A stretch of DNA of 64,000 nucleotides from assembly GCF_944324505.1 (NCBI RefSeq), contig NZ_CALUWO010000004.1, positions 118,236-182,235 of the forward strand, read 5' to 3'. This document shows, piece by piece, positions 8,074 to 17,553 of the stretch. The notes beneath the pieces are model-generated. The model was not told the DNA's origin, searched no databases, and worked only from the letters and a program-made list of their open reading frames with translations. Made by a program: the position numbers and the translations under genes. How positions within the stretch are numbered: the stretch's first letter is position 1; each line of letters begins with the position of its first letter. This stretch comes from an uncultured Desulfovibrio sp. (GTDB lineage Bacteria; Desulfobacterota; Desulfovibrionia; Desulfovibrionales; Desulfovibrionaceae).

Positions 8074-9258
8074 TCAGTGCGCCCGGAAAAGGCCCCCGGC
8101 CTGATCCGCAGGCTGCGCCGCAGGCTGTGTTGCCACGGACGCTGCGGCAGCGCCCCTGTCCGCAGAAAAATTCAGACGCATGATGCGCCGCACCCAGGCC
8201 GCCTCCGCCGGATAGCCCGCAGCGGCACAACTTTCTGCCAGATGATGCAGCGTTCCGTCAGTGGCGCTGCGCACAGGATCCAGATTGACCGCCAGCCAGA
8301 GGCTTGCCAGTTCCGCCTGGCGCTGGCCCAGTGCCAGCTGCTGCACAGCCAGCAGCCGCAGCAGGCCCTCGTGCCGCAGATAGCAGCGCGGCCAGCGCTT
8401 CAGGGCCACATCCACAAGGGGGGCGGCCTCCTTGTAGCGCTCCAGACGGATCAGCGCCATGATCAGCCCTACGGTGGCATCTTCCAGTGCCTCGCTGTGC
8501 GGATAGGACCTGACCACCGTGGCAAAGGCTTCCAGCGCCTCGTCACAGCGGCCGGCACGCAGCTGGGCCTGCCCCAGACGCAGCAGCGCGGCGGGCACCT
8601 CCGGCGCCTGAGGAAAGGCGCGCAGCAGCGACAGCGTATAGGCCCTGCCTTCATCCAGGCGGCCGCACTCCAGACTGATCATGCCCAGACGGGCGGAAGC
8701 CAGCGGTGCGCACCGATGGCGGGCATCCCCGGCAAGCGCTCTGCCGGTGACGGAAAGCAGTATATCCGAAGGAAATGGCGAAAGGGAATGGCGCAGGCGC
8801 CACAGGCTGTCGCTCAGGGCATAGAGAGCCTCCGTGCGCAACGCTGCCGGCAGGTCCGGCCGGGAAAGCAGCTGCCACAGGCCGTCCAGCGCAGCGCCAT
8901 GGCGCCCTGCGCGCCGTTCTGCCTCACAGGCAGCCCACTGCGCCCGTGCCGACAGGCCCGTGGCACCGGGCAGCACGGCATGCGTCACGGGAAAGCGCAG
9001 GGCATTTCCCGCCGTGGCAGACAAAAAGACGGTCCGGGAATGCAGCCCCTGTTCCGCCGGCCAGTCCTCAGCGCCTCCCTGATTGACGGACGCCCGGACC
9101 TCGTCTGCTGCCCAGGCCGCCGCCTGCGGCAGTGACACTGCCAGGGCGCAGCACAGCAGTACCGCCGGCAGCCACAGCGCGCACGAACCATGCCCGCACG
9201 CCGCCGTTGCTCCCGCTTGCGGAACCCGCAGAAAATTCCCCCGAAAAGCTGCTTTCAT
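8074..9258 (-). CDS. exported tetratricopeptide-repeat protein
   Basis: The 394-residue product begins with a basic n-region, a hydrophobic stretch (LWLPAVLLCCALAVSLP) and an AAAWA-A cleavage site at about residue 50, so it is probably periplasmic. The body is helical repeats of TPR type, e.g. PAALLRLGQAQLRAGRCDEA and the following YPHSEALEDA, matching the tandem Ala/Gly/Tyr pattern of TPR pairs. Such proteins scaffold envelope complexes. ATG 9258 was chosen because an AGGAAAGG site precedes it and the signal peptide starts there. No partner is evident; hrpB is divergent. Confidence 0.78.
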   Translation of the reverse strand: MKAAFRGNFLRVPQAGATAACGHGSCALWLPAVLLCCALAVSLPQAAAWAADEVRASVNQGGAEDWPAEQGLHSRTVFLSATAGNALRFPVTHAVLPGATGLSARAQWAACEAERRAGRHGAALDGLWQLLSRPDLPAALRTEALYALSDSLWRLRHSLSPFPSDILLSVTGRALAGDARHRCAPLASARLGMISLECGRLDEGRAYTLSLLRAFPQAPEVPAALLRLGQAQLRAGRCDEALEAFATVVRSYPHSEALEDATVGLIMALIRLERYKEAAPLVDVALKRWPRCYLRHEGLLRLLAVQQLALGQRQAELASLWLAVNLDPVRSATDGTLHHLAESCAAAGYPAEAAWVRRIMRLNFSADRGAAAASVATQPAAQPADQAGGLFRAH

Positions 9259-9273
9259 ACCAGACCTTTCCTG

Positions 9274-9301
9274 ACCATAATGGTACGCAAAGAGTCGGCA
9301 A
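9274..9301 (-). promoter_or_regulatory. possible promoter of the TPR gene
   Basis: On the minus strand TTGCCG (9301-9296) is separated by 16 bases from TATGGT (9279-9274), about 15 bases before the start codon. The -10 lies in a perfect palindrome, ACCAT-A-ATGGT (9274-9284). Weak hexamers, so tentative. Confidence 0.33.
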
Positions 9302-9526
9302 AAGCCAAGCCCGGACATCCCCTTCCCGAACATTCTTTGTTGTCCGGCAGCGCAGTGCCTTGCCAGTTCGGGCATCTGCGGCTACAAGAAGAAAGGTATT
9401 TCCCCTGCGGCCATACCGTGTCCGTACCGGCGCACAACAGAAACACGACATGCCTTCTGCGCATGAGCGCCTTCTGGATGGGAAAAAGAGCCTTTCATCA
9501 ACCTGCTGCTGTCCTTTTCTGCTGCC

Positions 9527-12085
9527 ATGACATCATGTTCTTCCCCTTCCTCCCCTCTTGCCCAAACGGCACTTCCGGCTGATCTTGACAGTCTGCGTCC
9601 TGCCCTGCTGGAGCAGCTCGAAAACGGCCCGGTGCTGCTGTGTGCGCCTCCCGGTGCGGGCAAGAGTACCCGCATTCCGCTCTGGCTGCTGGAGGCGCCC
9701 TTTCTGCAGGGAAAAAAGATTCTGCTGCTGGAACCGCGCCGTGTGGCCGCCCGGGCGCTGGGACGCTATCTGGCTGGTTGTCTCGGCCAGAAACTGGGAG
9801 AAACCGTGGGCCTGCGCATGCGGCAGGAAACCCTTGTCAGCGCCGAGACCCGCCTGGAAGTGGTGACAGAGGGCGTGCTGGGGCGGCTCATTCTGCAGGA
9901 TGCGGAACTGCCGGGCGTGGGTTGCGTCATCTTTGACGAATTTCATGAACGCAGCCTTCAGGCGGACACCGGGCTGGCCCTCTGCCTGGAAAGCCAGCAG
10001 ATACTGCGCCCGGACCTGCGCCTGCTGGTCATGTCTGCCACCCTGGAGGAAGAGGCGCTGCGCCGTGTGCTGCCACAGGCGCCGCTGCTGTGTTGCACAA
10101 GTCGCCAGTTCCCTGTGGATATCCGCCACCTGCCGCCCCCGCCGGGAACAAGCCTGCTGGACATGCCCGCCCTGCTGCGGCATGCCGCCGGGGTCATCAC
10201 CCGTCTTATGAGCACTGAGGGTGGCAGTCTGCTGGCCTTTCTGCCAGGCACCGGCGAAATCCGCCTGCTGGCCGACATGCTGTCCCCGCACCTGCCCGCC
10301 GATGTGGACCTGTACCCCCTGCACGGCCGGCTGGATGCCGCCCGGCAGGATGCTGCCATTGCCCCGGCCCCTGCGGGGCGGCGCAAGCTGGTGCTGGCCA
10401 CCAATATTGCGGAAACGTCCCTGACCATCGACGGCGTGCGCCTGGTGGTGGATACCGGTCTGGCCCGCGAACCGCGCTTTGACCCGGGCAGCGGCCTGAC
10501 GCGCCTGGCAACCTGCCGCATTTCCCTGGCATCGGCCCGGCAGCGCAGCGGTCGTGCCGGCCGGCAGGAGGCCGGCATCTGCGTGCGCCTCTGGCATCGG
10601 GAAGAGGAAAATGCCCTGCGGCCGCGCATCCGCCCCGAAATTCTGGATGCCGATCTGGCGCCGCTGGTCTTGCAGCTTGCCGCATGGGGCGTGCCTTCTC
10701 CGGCGGAACTGCCCTGGCCCGATACCCCGCCGCCGTCTCATGCGGATGCCGCCCGCGAAAGCCTGCTGCGCCTCGGCGCGCTGGATCCGCAGGCGGCGGG
10801 CAACCGTCCCACGCCGCTGGGCCGGGCCATGGCGGCGCTGCCCGTGGCGCCACGCCTGGCACGCCTGCTGCTGCTGGCCGAACGCCAGCACAATGCCGCC
10901 CTGGCCTGCTGTCTGGCGGCTCTGCTGGAAGAACGCGATCCCCTGCCCCAGGGGGATGCCTCGCTGCTGCGCCGGCTGGACTGGCTGTGCCGCTCCGGCA
11001 ATCAGGCCCAGCGCAGCCGGCAATGGGCACTGCGCCTGGCACGCCTGACGGACTGCCCCCGGGAACATCTTTTCGAGGACGCCCAGAAGCAGGACGTCTC
11101 GCTGGGCTTTCTCACGGCGCTGGCCTTTCCCGAGCGTGTGGCCCAGCGCAGCGGCGAGGCCGATGGCCTTGCCCTCTACCAGCTGCGCAATGGCAAGGCC
11201 GCCTATCTGCCCCTCACCGATCCCCTGAGTCGCCACAACCTGCTGGCTGTGGCCATGCTGGACGGCGGCAGCGGCGCCACCGCCCGGGGGCGTATCCGCC
11301 TGGCAGCCGTGGTGCATTCCGCTGAACTGGAAATGCTCTTTCCCGACGAGGTGGAAAAGGAAACCGTCATTGATGTCACGGACGACGGCCGGGTCATGGC
11401 GCGCCAGCGGCGGCGCCTGGGCGCGCTTGCCCTGGACGAACTGCCCCTCCCGCGTCCTGACGCCCGGGCCTGCGCCACGGCCCTCTGTGCATACATCCGC
11501 CGGCGCGGCCTGGACTGCCTGCCCTGGAGCGACGGCATGCGGCAATGGCGGGCGCGCGTGAACTTTCTGCACAGCCTGGACGCCGCCACCTGGCCGGACA
11601 TGTCCGATGCCGTCCTGCTGGACACGCTGGAAGACTGGCTTGGCCCCTATCTGGGCACCTGCACGGACCTGCGCCGCTGGTCCGCCAGTCAGCTGGCCGA
11701 TGCCCTGCGCGGGCTGCTGCCCTATCCCCTGCCCCGCCGCCTGGAACAGCTGGCGCCCTGCCAGTGGACCACACCCGCCGGCACCCTGCGGCCCATCATC
11801 TACGGGGAAGAAGGCGGCCCCTACATTTCGGCCAAACTTCAGGAGTTTTTCGGCTGCACGGATACGCCGCGCATCGCCGACGGGCAGTATCCCCTGACCC
11901 TGCATCTCAATTCCCCCGCCGGACGCCCCCTGCAGGTCACGCGGGACCTGGCCGCCTTCTGGCGCAACGGCTACCGGCAGGTCCGCGCTGAAATGCGCGG
12001 CCGCTACCCCAAGCATCCCTGGCCCGAAGATCCCCTGACGGCTCCCGCCGTGAGCAAGACCAAGAAACAGCTGGAACGGGGCTGA
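9527..12085 (+). CDS. hrpB: ATP-dependent RNA helicase HrpB
   Basis: This 852-residue protein is a DEAH-type superfamily 2 helicase of the HrpB family. Visible motifs are Walker A GAGKST (about 45), the DEFHERS box characteristic of HrpB, SAT in VMSATLEEE, and the motif V/VI region TNIAETSLTIDGV with QRSGRAGRQ. The HrpB-specific C-terminal domain ends the protein (GPYISAKLQEFFGCTDTPRI, HPWPEDP). The length is typical. The biological role of HrpB in most bacteria is not settled. No clear Shine-Dalgarno precedes ATG 9527, so the start could shift slightly. Confidence 0.93.
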   Translation: MTSCSSPSSPLAQTALPADLDSLRPALLEQLENGPVLLCAPPGAGKSTRIPLWLLEAPFLQGKKILLLEPRRVAARALGRYLAGCLGQKLGETVGLRMRQETLVSAETRLEVVTEGVLGRLILQDAELPGVGCVIFDEFHERSLQADTGLALCLESQQILRPDLRLLVMSATLEEEALRRVLPQAPLLCCTSRQFPVDIRHLPPPPGTSLLDMPALLRHAAGVITRLMSTEGGSLLAFLPGTGEIRLLADMLSPHLPADVDLYPLHGRLDAARQDAAIAPAPAGRRKLVLATNIAETSLTIDGVRLVVDTGLAREPRFDPGSGLTRLATCRISLASARQRSGRAGRQEAGICVRLWHREEENALRPRIRPEILDADLAPLVLQLAAWGVPSPAELPWPDTPPPSHADAARESLLRLGALDPQAAGNRPTPLGRAMAALPVAPRLARLLLLAERQHNAALACCLAALLEERDPLPQGDASLLRRLDWLCRSGNQAQRSRQWALRLARLTDCPREHLFEDAQKQDVSLGFLTALAFPERVAQRSGEADGLALYQLRNGKAAYLPLTDPLSRHNLLAVAMLDGGSGATARGRIRLAAVVHSAELEMLFPDEVEKETVIDVTDDGRVMARQRRRLGALALDELPLPRPDARACATALCAYIRRRGLDCLPWSDGMRQWRARVNFLHSLDAATWPDMSDAVLLDTLEDWLGPYLGTCTDLRRWSASQLADALRGLLPYPLPRRLEQLAPCQWTTPAGTLRPIIYGEEGGPYISAKLQEFFGCTDTPRIADGQYPLTLHLNSPAGRPLQVTRDLAAFWRNGYRQVRAEMRGRYPKHPWPEDPLTAPAVSKTKKQLERG

Positions 12086-12142
12086 CCCCGCTGACGGCCT
12101 GTCCCGCTTGTCAGCCGGCGCCTTTCCCGCTATGGCAGGAAG

Positions 12143-12772
12143 ATGAAACCGCAGCCTTTCTCCCTTGTCCGTCTGCTGGTGCTGGCGCTGCTGCCGCTGC
12201 TGGCCGCCTGCGGCACGTCCTATCAGGTAAGCATTCATGCCCTCAATGACGGCAGCTCGCCCCGGGGCAGCTACTATCTGCTGCCCCTTGACGAACGCAT
12301 CGACGAAAGCGACCTGCTCTTCCGCGCTGTCCGCGACGAGGTGGCCACGGCCTTTGCCGCCCAAAACATGCCCCTGGCGCCCCGCCGGGAGGATGCCGCC
12401 TATGTGGCCCGCATTGCCTACGGCATGGGCGATCCGCAGACCATCATCTATACCTGGACGAGCTTTCACTACCGCACATTCTACCGCCACGGACGCGCCC
12501 GCAGGGTTCTGGTGGAGGAACCGCACATCAGTACCCGCATCCTGTACAATGCCCATCTGCTCATTCAGGCGGCCAGACAGGAAAACAAAACGGAACGGGA
12601 ACAGGTATGGCGCACGGAAATGACCGTGGTGGGCGGCACGGATGACTTTCCGCACCTGCTGCACGTGGGCATGCCCGTCTTGCAGCAGATGCTGGGCAGC
12701 CGCAGCGAGGGGCTGCAACATTTCACGGTAACCGAAGACCGGGAAGGCAGCCTGGAAATCGCGGATCACTGA
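12143..12772 (+). CDS. small outer-membrane-type lipoprotein, unknown function
   Basis: A 209-residue protein with a clear type II signal peptide ending in LLPLLAACG, predicting lipidation at Cys23. An AGGAAG site precedes ATG 12143. The mature part has a beta-rich look, with repeated Tyr/Thr strands such as IYTWTSFHYRTFYRHG, and resembles DUF4136-like envelope lipoproteins only loosely. It follows hrpB by 57 bases in the same direction and may share its transcript. I do not recognise a specific family. Confidence 0.75.
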   Translation: MKPQPFSLVRLLVLALLPLLAACGTSYQVSIHALNDGSSPRGSYYLLPLDERIDESDLLFRAVRDEVATAFAAQNMPLAPRREDAAYVARIAYGMGDPQTIIYTWTSFHYRTFYRHGRARRVLVEEPHISTRILYNAHLLIQAARQENKTEREQVWRTEMTVVGGTDDFPHLLHVGMPVLQQMLGSRSEGLQHFTVTEDREGSLEIADH

Positions 12773-13084
12773 CCCGCGTACCTGCTTCCCCGTCCGCCCC
12801 TGCCGGAAAACGACGCTGCCCGCGGCGCAGCGGGACGGTTAGCATCTCCCGCAGGCCCGCTGCCATGCCACACGCGGCACGCGGGAAGGCTGCCGCCCGT
12901 CCAGGGCGTGGCAACACCCATTTCCACAGTATCGCCCCCAGGACTATGGGCAACGCCTGCCCCGTGACCATGCCTGCCAGATGCTCCCGCAGGCCATGGC
13001 AAAAGTCCGCCGGCAAAGGAACCGGGACTTTCCCTTTCCACAAAAAATCTTGCCTGCTGCCACGCCCCCCGGCCCTACAGACAG
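12773..13084. other. intergenic region between lipoprotein gene and dsbD terminator
   Basis: About 310 GC-rich bases between convergent genes. Several short open frames exist but none has a ribosome binding site or a recognisable product. I see no functional element here. Confidence 0.5.
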
Positions 13085-13123
13085 AAAAACGGCCTCCTTC
13101 CCCAACCGGGGAAAGAGGCCGTT
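13085..13123 (-). terminator. intrinsic terminator of dsbD
   Basis: On the minus strand a 16-base stem with two mismatches (13123-13108 with 13103-13088) around a 4-base loop is followed by a run of T. It lies 25 bases after the dsbD stop codon. Confidence 0.8.
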
Positions 13124-13147
13124 CCAATTCAGGCGCCAGCGGCGCGG

Positions 13148-15151
13148 CTATGGCGCGACAAAGGCCTGTGCCGCAGCCTCCTCCAGCTGTGCGCCGGAAT
13201 AGACATCCCGCAGCACCACGGGCTGCTGTGCCATGTCCCCTGCCGGGAAAAGCGCCGTCAGCGGAATGCTGCGACTGCCCAGCGCATCCAGCAGACGCAT
13301 GGCATAGGCATTGGGCGCCGTCAGGTCAACACGCACCAGCTCCACGCCATAGCGGGAACGCAGGGTGCGCAGGCGCTCGGTGGTCAGCACCGTAGCCTCC
13401 AGAAACTTGCAGTTGGGGCAGTAGTCTGCCGTAAATTCCAGCAGCAGCGGCTTGCTGCCCAGCTCTTCGCTGAAGGTTGCGGAGGAAAAGTCCCGCCAGT
13501 GCGGCGTGGGCGCCGGAGGCCGCAGCACCCAGACCACGCCTGCCACCAGAAGCAGCAGACTCAGACCGCCGATGAACAGACGGCGGCGGCGGCGCGGCGC
13601 ATGAAATCCGCAGTACTGCCCCCACAGCCACGCCCCCAGCGACACCAGCAGCAGCACCATGAGCACCTGCATGTGCTTGGCCGCCGGCAGAATGGACAGC
13701 AGATAGATGGATGTGGCCAGCAGCAGAAAGCCCATGATCTTCTGACAGACGACCATCCAGCCGCCGGGGCGGGGCAGGATATAGGCAAAACGCGGCCAGA
13801 TGGCAAAAAGAATGTAGGGTAGAGACATGCCGATGCCCACGGACCAGAACACCACCACCAGCACCAGTAGCGACTGGGTAAAGGCCCAGGCCAGCACCCC
13901 CCCCAGCAGCGGACCACTGCACGGCGTGGCCAGAAAGGTGGCAATAAGCCCTGTCAGGTAGGATTCCAGCGCCGGATGGCGGCTGCGGCTGTCGCCACGC
14001 AGGGTAAGCATGGGCAGGCTGAACACGCCCAGCATGGACAAGCCCATGAGAAAGACCAGCAGCAGCATGACCAGCAGCACGCTTTCGTTCTGATAGAGCT
14101 GCCCCCACATCATGTCGGCGGCCCCCAGCATGAGGCCCAGCAGGGTGAACAGGGTCAGCACCCCCGCCGAAAAGCAGATATTGTGCTGCCGGAAGTGCCG
14201 CAGCCCCTCCTGCGTTCCCCCGCCCACAAGCAGCAGGCCGCTGATCTTGAGGCTCAGCACCGGCAGGACGCAGGGCATGGCATTGAGAATGAGACCGGCC
14301 AGCAGTCCCACCAGCACCGCTGTCCAGAGGCCGGAAATTTCAAAGGTTTCCGCCAGATAGCGCGGTTTCAGCTCCAGGCCGAAGTCATCCGGCGCCGGCA
14401 GGGCCTCTTCTTTCTGGGTGCGTCCCAGAAAAGCCGCCACCGACTGGGACATGTCTGACGCGCCCCCGGCCGTACTGAACATGCTCTCCCCGCTGTCCGT
14501 GGCGGCATCCACGGGGGGCTGTCCCTTCAGGGCCTGCCAGGCGCCCGCCCAGGGGCGGCTGGCCACGTCGGGCCAGGGCCAGGGCGGCAGCGTGCCCTCT
14601 TCCCGGCGATCAATGGGCACGCAATGCCTGTCGGAACACAGCAGCAGGCTGATGTCCAGCTCGTAGCGCTGTGCACTGCCAGCAGCCGCGCCCTCCCCTG
14701 CCGGCGGCAGCAGGGCCACAGCGCCTTCGGGCAGGGCTGCGGCCTGCCCTTCTGCCGGAACAGACGGCGGGGCCAGCGCCACGCTTGCTCCGGCGGACGC
14801 TGTTTCCGGCAGGACCGTAAACAGGTAGACCTCCCCTTCATAGGCAAAAATGGTAGCCGTGGGATCATAAATATCCCGCTGCATGGTGCCCTCGGGATAC
14901 CAGACAGGCAAAGGAGACTGTCCGGCAAGGGCAAAGGTGAGGGTTGTGGGACGGCCGGCATCACCGGCCCTGTGGGCATAGGCATGATAGCCGGCGGGAA
15001 TGCCCAGACGCACCGCCACCACGCGGCGCCCGCCGTCACTGGCCACATCCACCTGAAGCGCCACATCCTGCGCCGCAGCAGGCAGGGAGAGCAGCAGGCA
15101 GCATATCATGAGGAACGCGCCCCAGAGGCGCGACGAAAGCACAAAGGGCAT
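13148..15151 (-). CDS. dsbD: thiol:disulfide interchange protein DsbD
   Basis: The 667-residue protein moves electrons from cytoplasmic thioredoxin to periplasmic thiol proteins. Three modules are visible: a signal peptide (GAFLMICCLLLSLPAAAQ) and an immunoglobulin-like N-terminal domain whose cysteine pair is LLLCSDRHC; a membrane domain of about eight helices with NAMPCVLPVLSL and LATPCSGPLLGG, the two membrane redox cysteines; and a periplasmic thioredoxin domain with Cys578 and Cys581 in ADYCPNCKF. ATG 15151 puts the signal peptide at the N-terminus. ATG 15199 would add 16 basic residues and is a possible alternative. It is divergent from tRNA-Lys. Confidence 0.93.
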   Translation of the reverse strand: MPFVLSSRLWGAFLMICCLLLSLPAAAQDVALQVDVASDGGRRVVAVRLGIPAGYHAYAHRAGDAGRPTTLTFALAGQSPLPVWYPEGTMQRDIYDPTATIFAYEGEVYLFTVLPETASAGASVALAPPSVPAEGQAAALPEGAVALLPPAGEGAAAGSAQRYELDISLLLCSDRHCVPIDRREEGTLPPWPWPDVASRPWAGAWQALKGQPPVDAATDSGESMFSTAGGASDMSQSVAAFLGRTQKEEALPAPDDFGLELKPRYLAETFEISGLWTAVLVGLLAGLILNAMPCVLPVLSLKISGLLLVGGGTQEGLRHFRQHNICFSAGVLTLFTLLGLMLGAADMMWGQLYQNESVLLVMLLLVFLMGLSMLGVFSLPMLTLRGDSRSRHPALESYLTGLIATFLATPCSGPLLGGVLAWAFTQSLLVLVVVFWSVGIGMSLPYILFAIWPRFAYILPRPGGWMVVCQKIMGFLLLATSIYLLSILPAAKHMQVLMVLLLVSLGAWLWGQYCGFHAPRRRRRLFIGGLSLLLLVAGVVWVLRPPAPTPHWRDFSSATFSEELGSKPLLLEFTADYCPNCKFLEATVLTTERLRTLRSRYGVELVRVDLTAPNAYAMRLLDALGSRSIPLTALFPAGDMAQQPVVLRDVYSGAQLEEAAAQAFVAP

Positions 15152-15230
15152 ACGACGTTTTCCACGGAAAGAGGTTCGTGTATGGCGCAAGCCTAGCATA
15201 AAAATTTTCCACTTTCCGCAAAAAAAAGCG

Positions 15231-15259
15231 TTGACAATTTCGTCCGACATGAGTAGATA
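15231..15259 (+). promoter_or_regulatory. promoter of tRNA-Lys
   Basis: A perfect -35 TTGACA (15231-15236) is followed after 17 bases by TAGATA (15254-15259), 16 bases before the tRNA 5' end. Confidence 0.65.
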
Positions 15260-15275
15260 TCTTTTCACGCAATGC

Positions 15276-15351
<76 letters not shown>

Positions 15352-15362
15352 GAAAAAAAGAC

Positions 15363-15396
15363 GGACTTGCAGACGAGTTCTGCAAGTCCTTTTTTT
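15363..15396 (+). terminator. intrinsic terminator of tRNA-Lys
   Basis: A perfect 10-bp stem, GGACTTGCAG (15363-15372) with CTGCAAGTCC (15380-15389), followed by seven T. Confidence 0.93.
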
Positions 15397-15815
15397 ATTG
15401 GCATGCGTCCTGGCGTGCTCCTTCTGTCCCGCAACAGTCGCTTTCTGTGTCGCCACGGCAACGACGGAGCACCGCACGCTCCCTCCGTCATCCCACCAGA
15501 CCGGGAGACGATCTCCTCGGGCATGGCGCCGTCCGCCCCATGCCATCCCCGGCCACGCTGCCCGAAGCCGTGCCGGCATTCCCGCAGAACAGCCCTTTCC
15601 TGCTGAAACAACGCCCCGCCGCCTGCTACGCTTCCGAGGCTCTGCACGCAAAAACGCATCCAGCGCCCGGCCAGTTCGCCGAAAACGGCATGTGCGTCGC
15701 CCCGGCATGCTCCCGCGCCTGGCGTCAGGCGAGGCCCCCGGCAGGACATGCGATCCCTTTCCGGCCGGTGAAGCCGCTGTTGTATACCCGGCTCCGGCCC
15801 GCCACAGGTGCCGGC
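15397..15815. other. intergenic region after tRNA-Lys
   Basis: About 420 bases between the tRNA terminator and the convergent end of the efflux gene. Open frames on both strands lack ribosome binding sites and family resemblance. I see no repeat, RNA or attachment-site duplicate of the tRNA end. Confidence 0.5.
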
Positions 15816-17210
15816 TCAGGCGTCGGCCTGGGTGCTGCTGCTGCGGTTGCGGGCCAGCGTACAGGCCACGGCCAGAAGGTTCAGGATACCGAAAACCACC
15901 ATGTTCATCTGCATGCAGCGCAGAAAGGCATCCATATTCCCTTTGCCCACCGGTTCGTGCCCCAGAAAAAGGCTCAGCGTCAGCGTGATGATGATAAGAT
16001 TGCTCAACATGCCTGCCGTGCGCACCGTGCCCACCAGGCCGGAAGCCTGCCCCACCCGCGCGGGGCCGGCTGCCTCCATGATGATGGTGGTATTGGGCAG
16101 GGCAAAGATGCTGGACCCGGCGCCAATGAGACACTGGGCGCCCGCAATGATCCAGAGCGAGGAATCCATGTCAAGAAAGGCGGCACTCAGCAGGCCCAGA
16201 CCACAGAGCACCGTTCCCGCGGTGCTGATGATCCCCTGGTCATAGCGATTGCACAGACTGGCCGCCACAGGACTTGCCAGCGACTGCACCGCAGCCTGAA
16301 GCGCCAGAATCAGGCCCGCTTCCTGCACGCTGAATCCGCGCCCCACCTGCAAATACAGGCTGAAAAAGAAAATCATGCCAAAAAAGGAGCAGTAATTGAC
16401 GAATGCCGCCACCAGCGAAAGGCTGAGCACCCTGTTCCGGCGCAGCATGCGCACATCCACCATGGGGAAGGGGCTGCGCAGCTCCCGGCGGATGAAGCAG
16501 ACCAGCAGCACAAGGCACAGCAGAAACAGCAGGCCGCCCACCAGATGATCATCCGCCATGCAGGATGCCGCAAAGGTCAGGGCTGTCATGGCCCCGCCAT
16601 AGAGCAGACAGCCCGGCACGTCAAAGGTGGCCTTTTCCGTCATGCGCCATTCCGTGGGGACGCGAAAGATCATGATGCACATGGCCGCCAGCGCAGCCAT
16701 GCCCGTTCCCCAGAACAGCCAGCGCCAACCCAGCCAGCCCGCTATCAGGCCGCCCACCGGAGGACCGCAGGCAATGCCCGCGTAAATGGCCACGCCATGC
16801 ACCCCCAGATAGCTGGCCCGCAGCTCCTTGGGGGCGGCGGATACCAGCAGGGCCAGACTGGCGGAACTCAGCAGCGCGGCCCCCATGCCCTGAAACAGAC
16901 GCAGGGTGATGAACAGATCAATGTTCTGCATGAAGCCCAGCACAAGGGCCAGCACGCTGAACAGGCTCAATCCGAAAAGAAAGACCCGACGGCGCCCGTA
17001 AATGTCGCCCAGGGTGCCACCGGCCAGCTGAAACACCACGAGTCCCAGGGTATAGACGGCGCCCAGCAGGCTGAGTTCCCGCGCGCTGGCTCCCAGACTT
17101 TCCCCCAGCGGAGGCAGCACGGCACTGACCCCCGCCACCATGAAGGGGATAAAGAACTGTGCCGCGCATACGGCCAGCAACAACCAGCGATCTTCTTTGG
17201 CAATGCGCAT
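15816..17210 (-). CDS. MFS transporter, DHA2-type drug:proton antiporter
   Basis: A 464-residue membrane protein with 12-14 hydrophobic segments. The MFS signature loop between helices 2 and 3 is LAGGTLGDIYGRRRVFLFG, and antiporter motif C is present as GIACGPPVGGLIAGWLGWR, which places it with EmrB/QacA-like exporters. It probably extrudes hydrophobic toxic compounds, perhaps bile salts or drugs; the substrate cannot be read from sequence. It stands alone. A promoter at 17244-17216 would start transcription almost at the ATG, and no Shine-Dalgarno is evident, so the mRNA may be leaderless. Confidence 0.86.
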   Translation of the reverse strand: MRIAKEDRWLLLAVCAAQFFIPFMVAGVSAVLPPLGESLGASARELSLLGAVYTLGLVVFQLAGGTLGDIYGRRRVFLFGLSLFSVLALVLGFMQNIDLFITLRLFQGMGAALLSSASLALLVSAAPKELRASYLGVHGVAIYAGIACGPPVGGLIAGWLGWRWLFWGTGMAALAAMCIMIFRVPTEWRMTEKATFDVPGCLLYGGAMTALTFAASCMADDHLVGGLLFLLCLVLLVCFIRRELRSPFPMVDVRMLRRNRVLSLSLVAAFVNYCSFFGMIFFFSLYLQVGRGFSVQEAGLILALQAAVQSLASPVAASLCNRYDQGIISTAGTVLCGLGLLSAAFLDMDSSLWIIAGAQCLIGAGSSIFALPNTTIIMEAAGPARVGQASGLVGTVRTAGMLSNLIIITLTLSLFLGHEPVGKGNMDAFLRCMQMNMVVFGILNLLAVACTLARNRSSSTQADA

Positions 17211-17215
17211 GCACT

Positions 17216-17244
17216 CTTGTAGAATGGCGCGGAAGGGCCGTCAA
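17216..17244 (-). promoter_or_regulatory. promoter of the efflux gene
   Basis: On the minus strand TTGACG (17244-17239), 17-base spacer, TACAAG (17221-17216). The predicted transcription start is within a few bases of the ATG at 17210. Confidence 0.45.
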
Positions 17245-17553
17245 CCACATACGCAGGAAAGAACGACAGCCCACCCCGTGCCGGACATGGTGAAGCAGCC
17301 GCATGCCATCCGCGAGAGGAATATTCCGAAGCGCGCTTGCGTCGTTTCCGGCAGCCGGGACGGCGGAACAGCAGACCGTGCGGCCATGGCCGCCCTGCCG
17401 TCACCTGTTCTGCTGCGGTCTGCTCCTGTCCGGCGACGGACAGACGGGAAACCGCGCCAACGGTTCCGTCCCTGACCGCCTGTTTGCCGCCGGCGTGCCG
17501 CTGAAGCCGCCGGCCGGGCAGGAAGCCTGCCGGAACTCGTACCGCTGCATGCC
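17245..17553. other. intergenic region after the CoA ligase gene
   Basis: About 310 bases downstream of the Mop accessory genes. The XdhC-type factor and nucleotidyltransferase genes expected here from the related D. vulgaris order are not present, and I find no recognisable remnant of them. No terminator with a T-run was found. Confidence 0.45.

Noticed and set aside
9533..12769. A 1078-codon open frame on the minus strand over hrpB
   Set aside because: It is antisense to a gene with clear helicase motifs. Long antisense frames arise from the codon bias of GC-rich genes, and the translation has low-complexity Gln/Arg/Gly composition with no family likeness.
15397..15815. An integration site or mobile element at tRNA-Lys
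   Set aside because: No repeat of the tRNA 3' end, no integrase and no composition shift were seen in the adjoining sequence.
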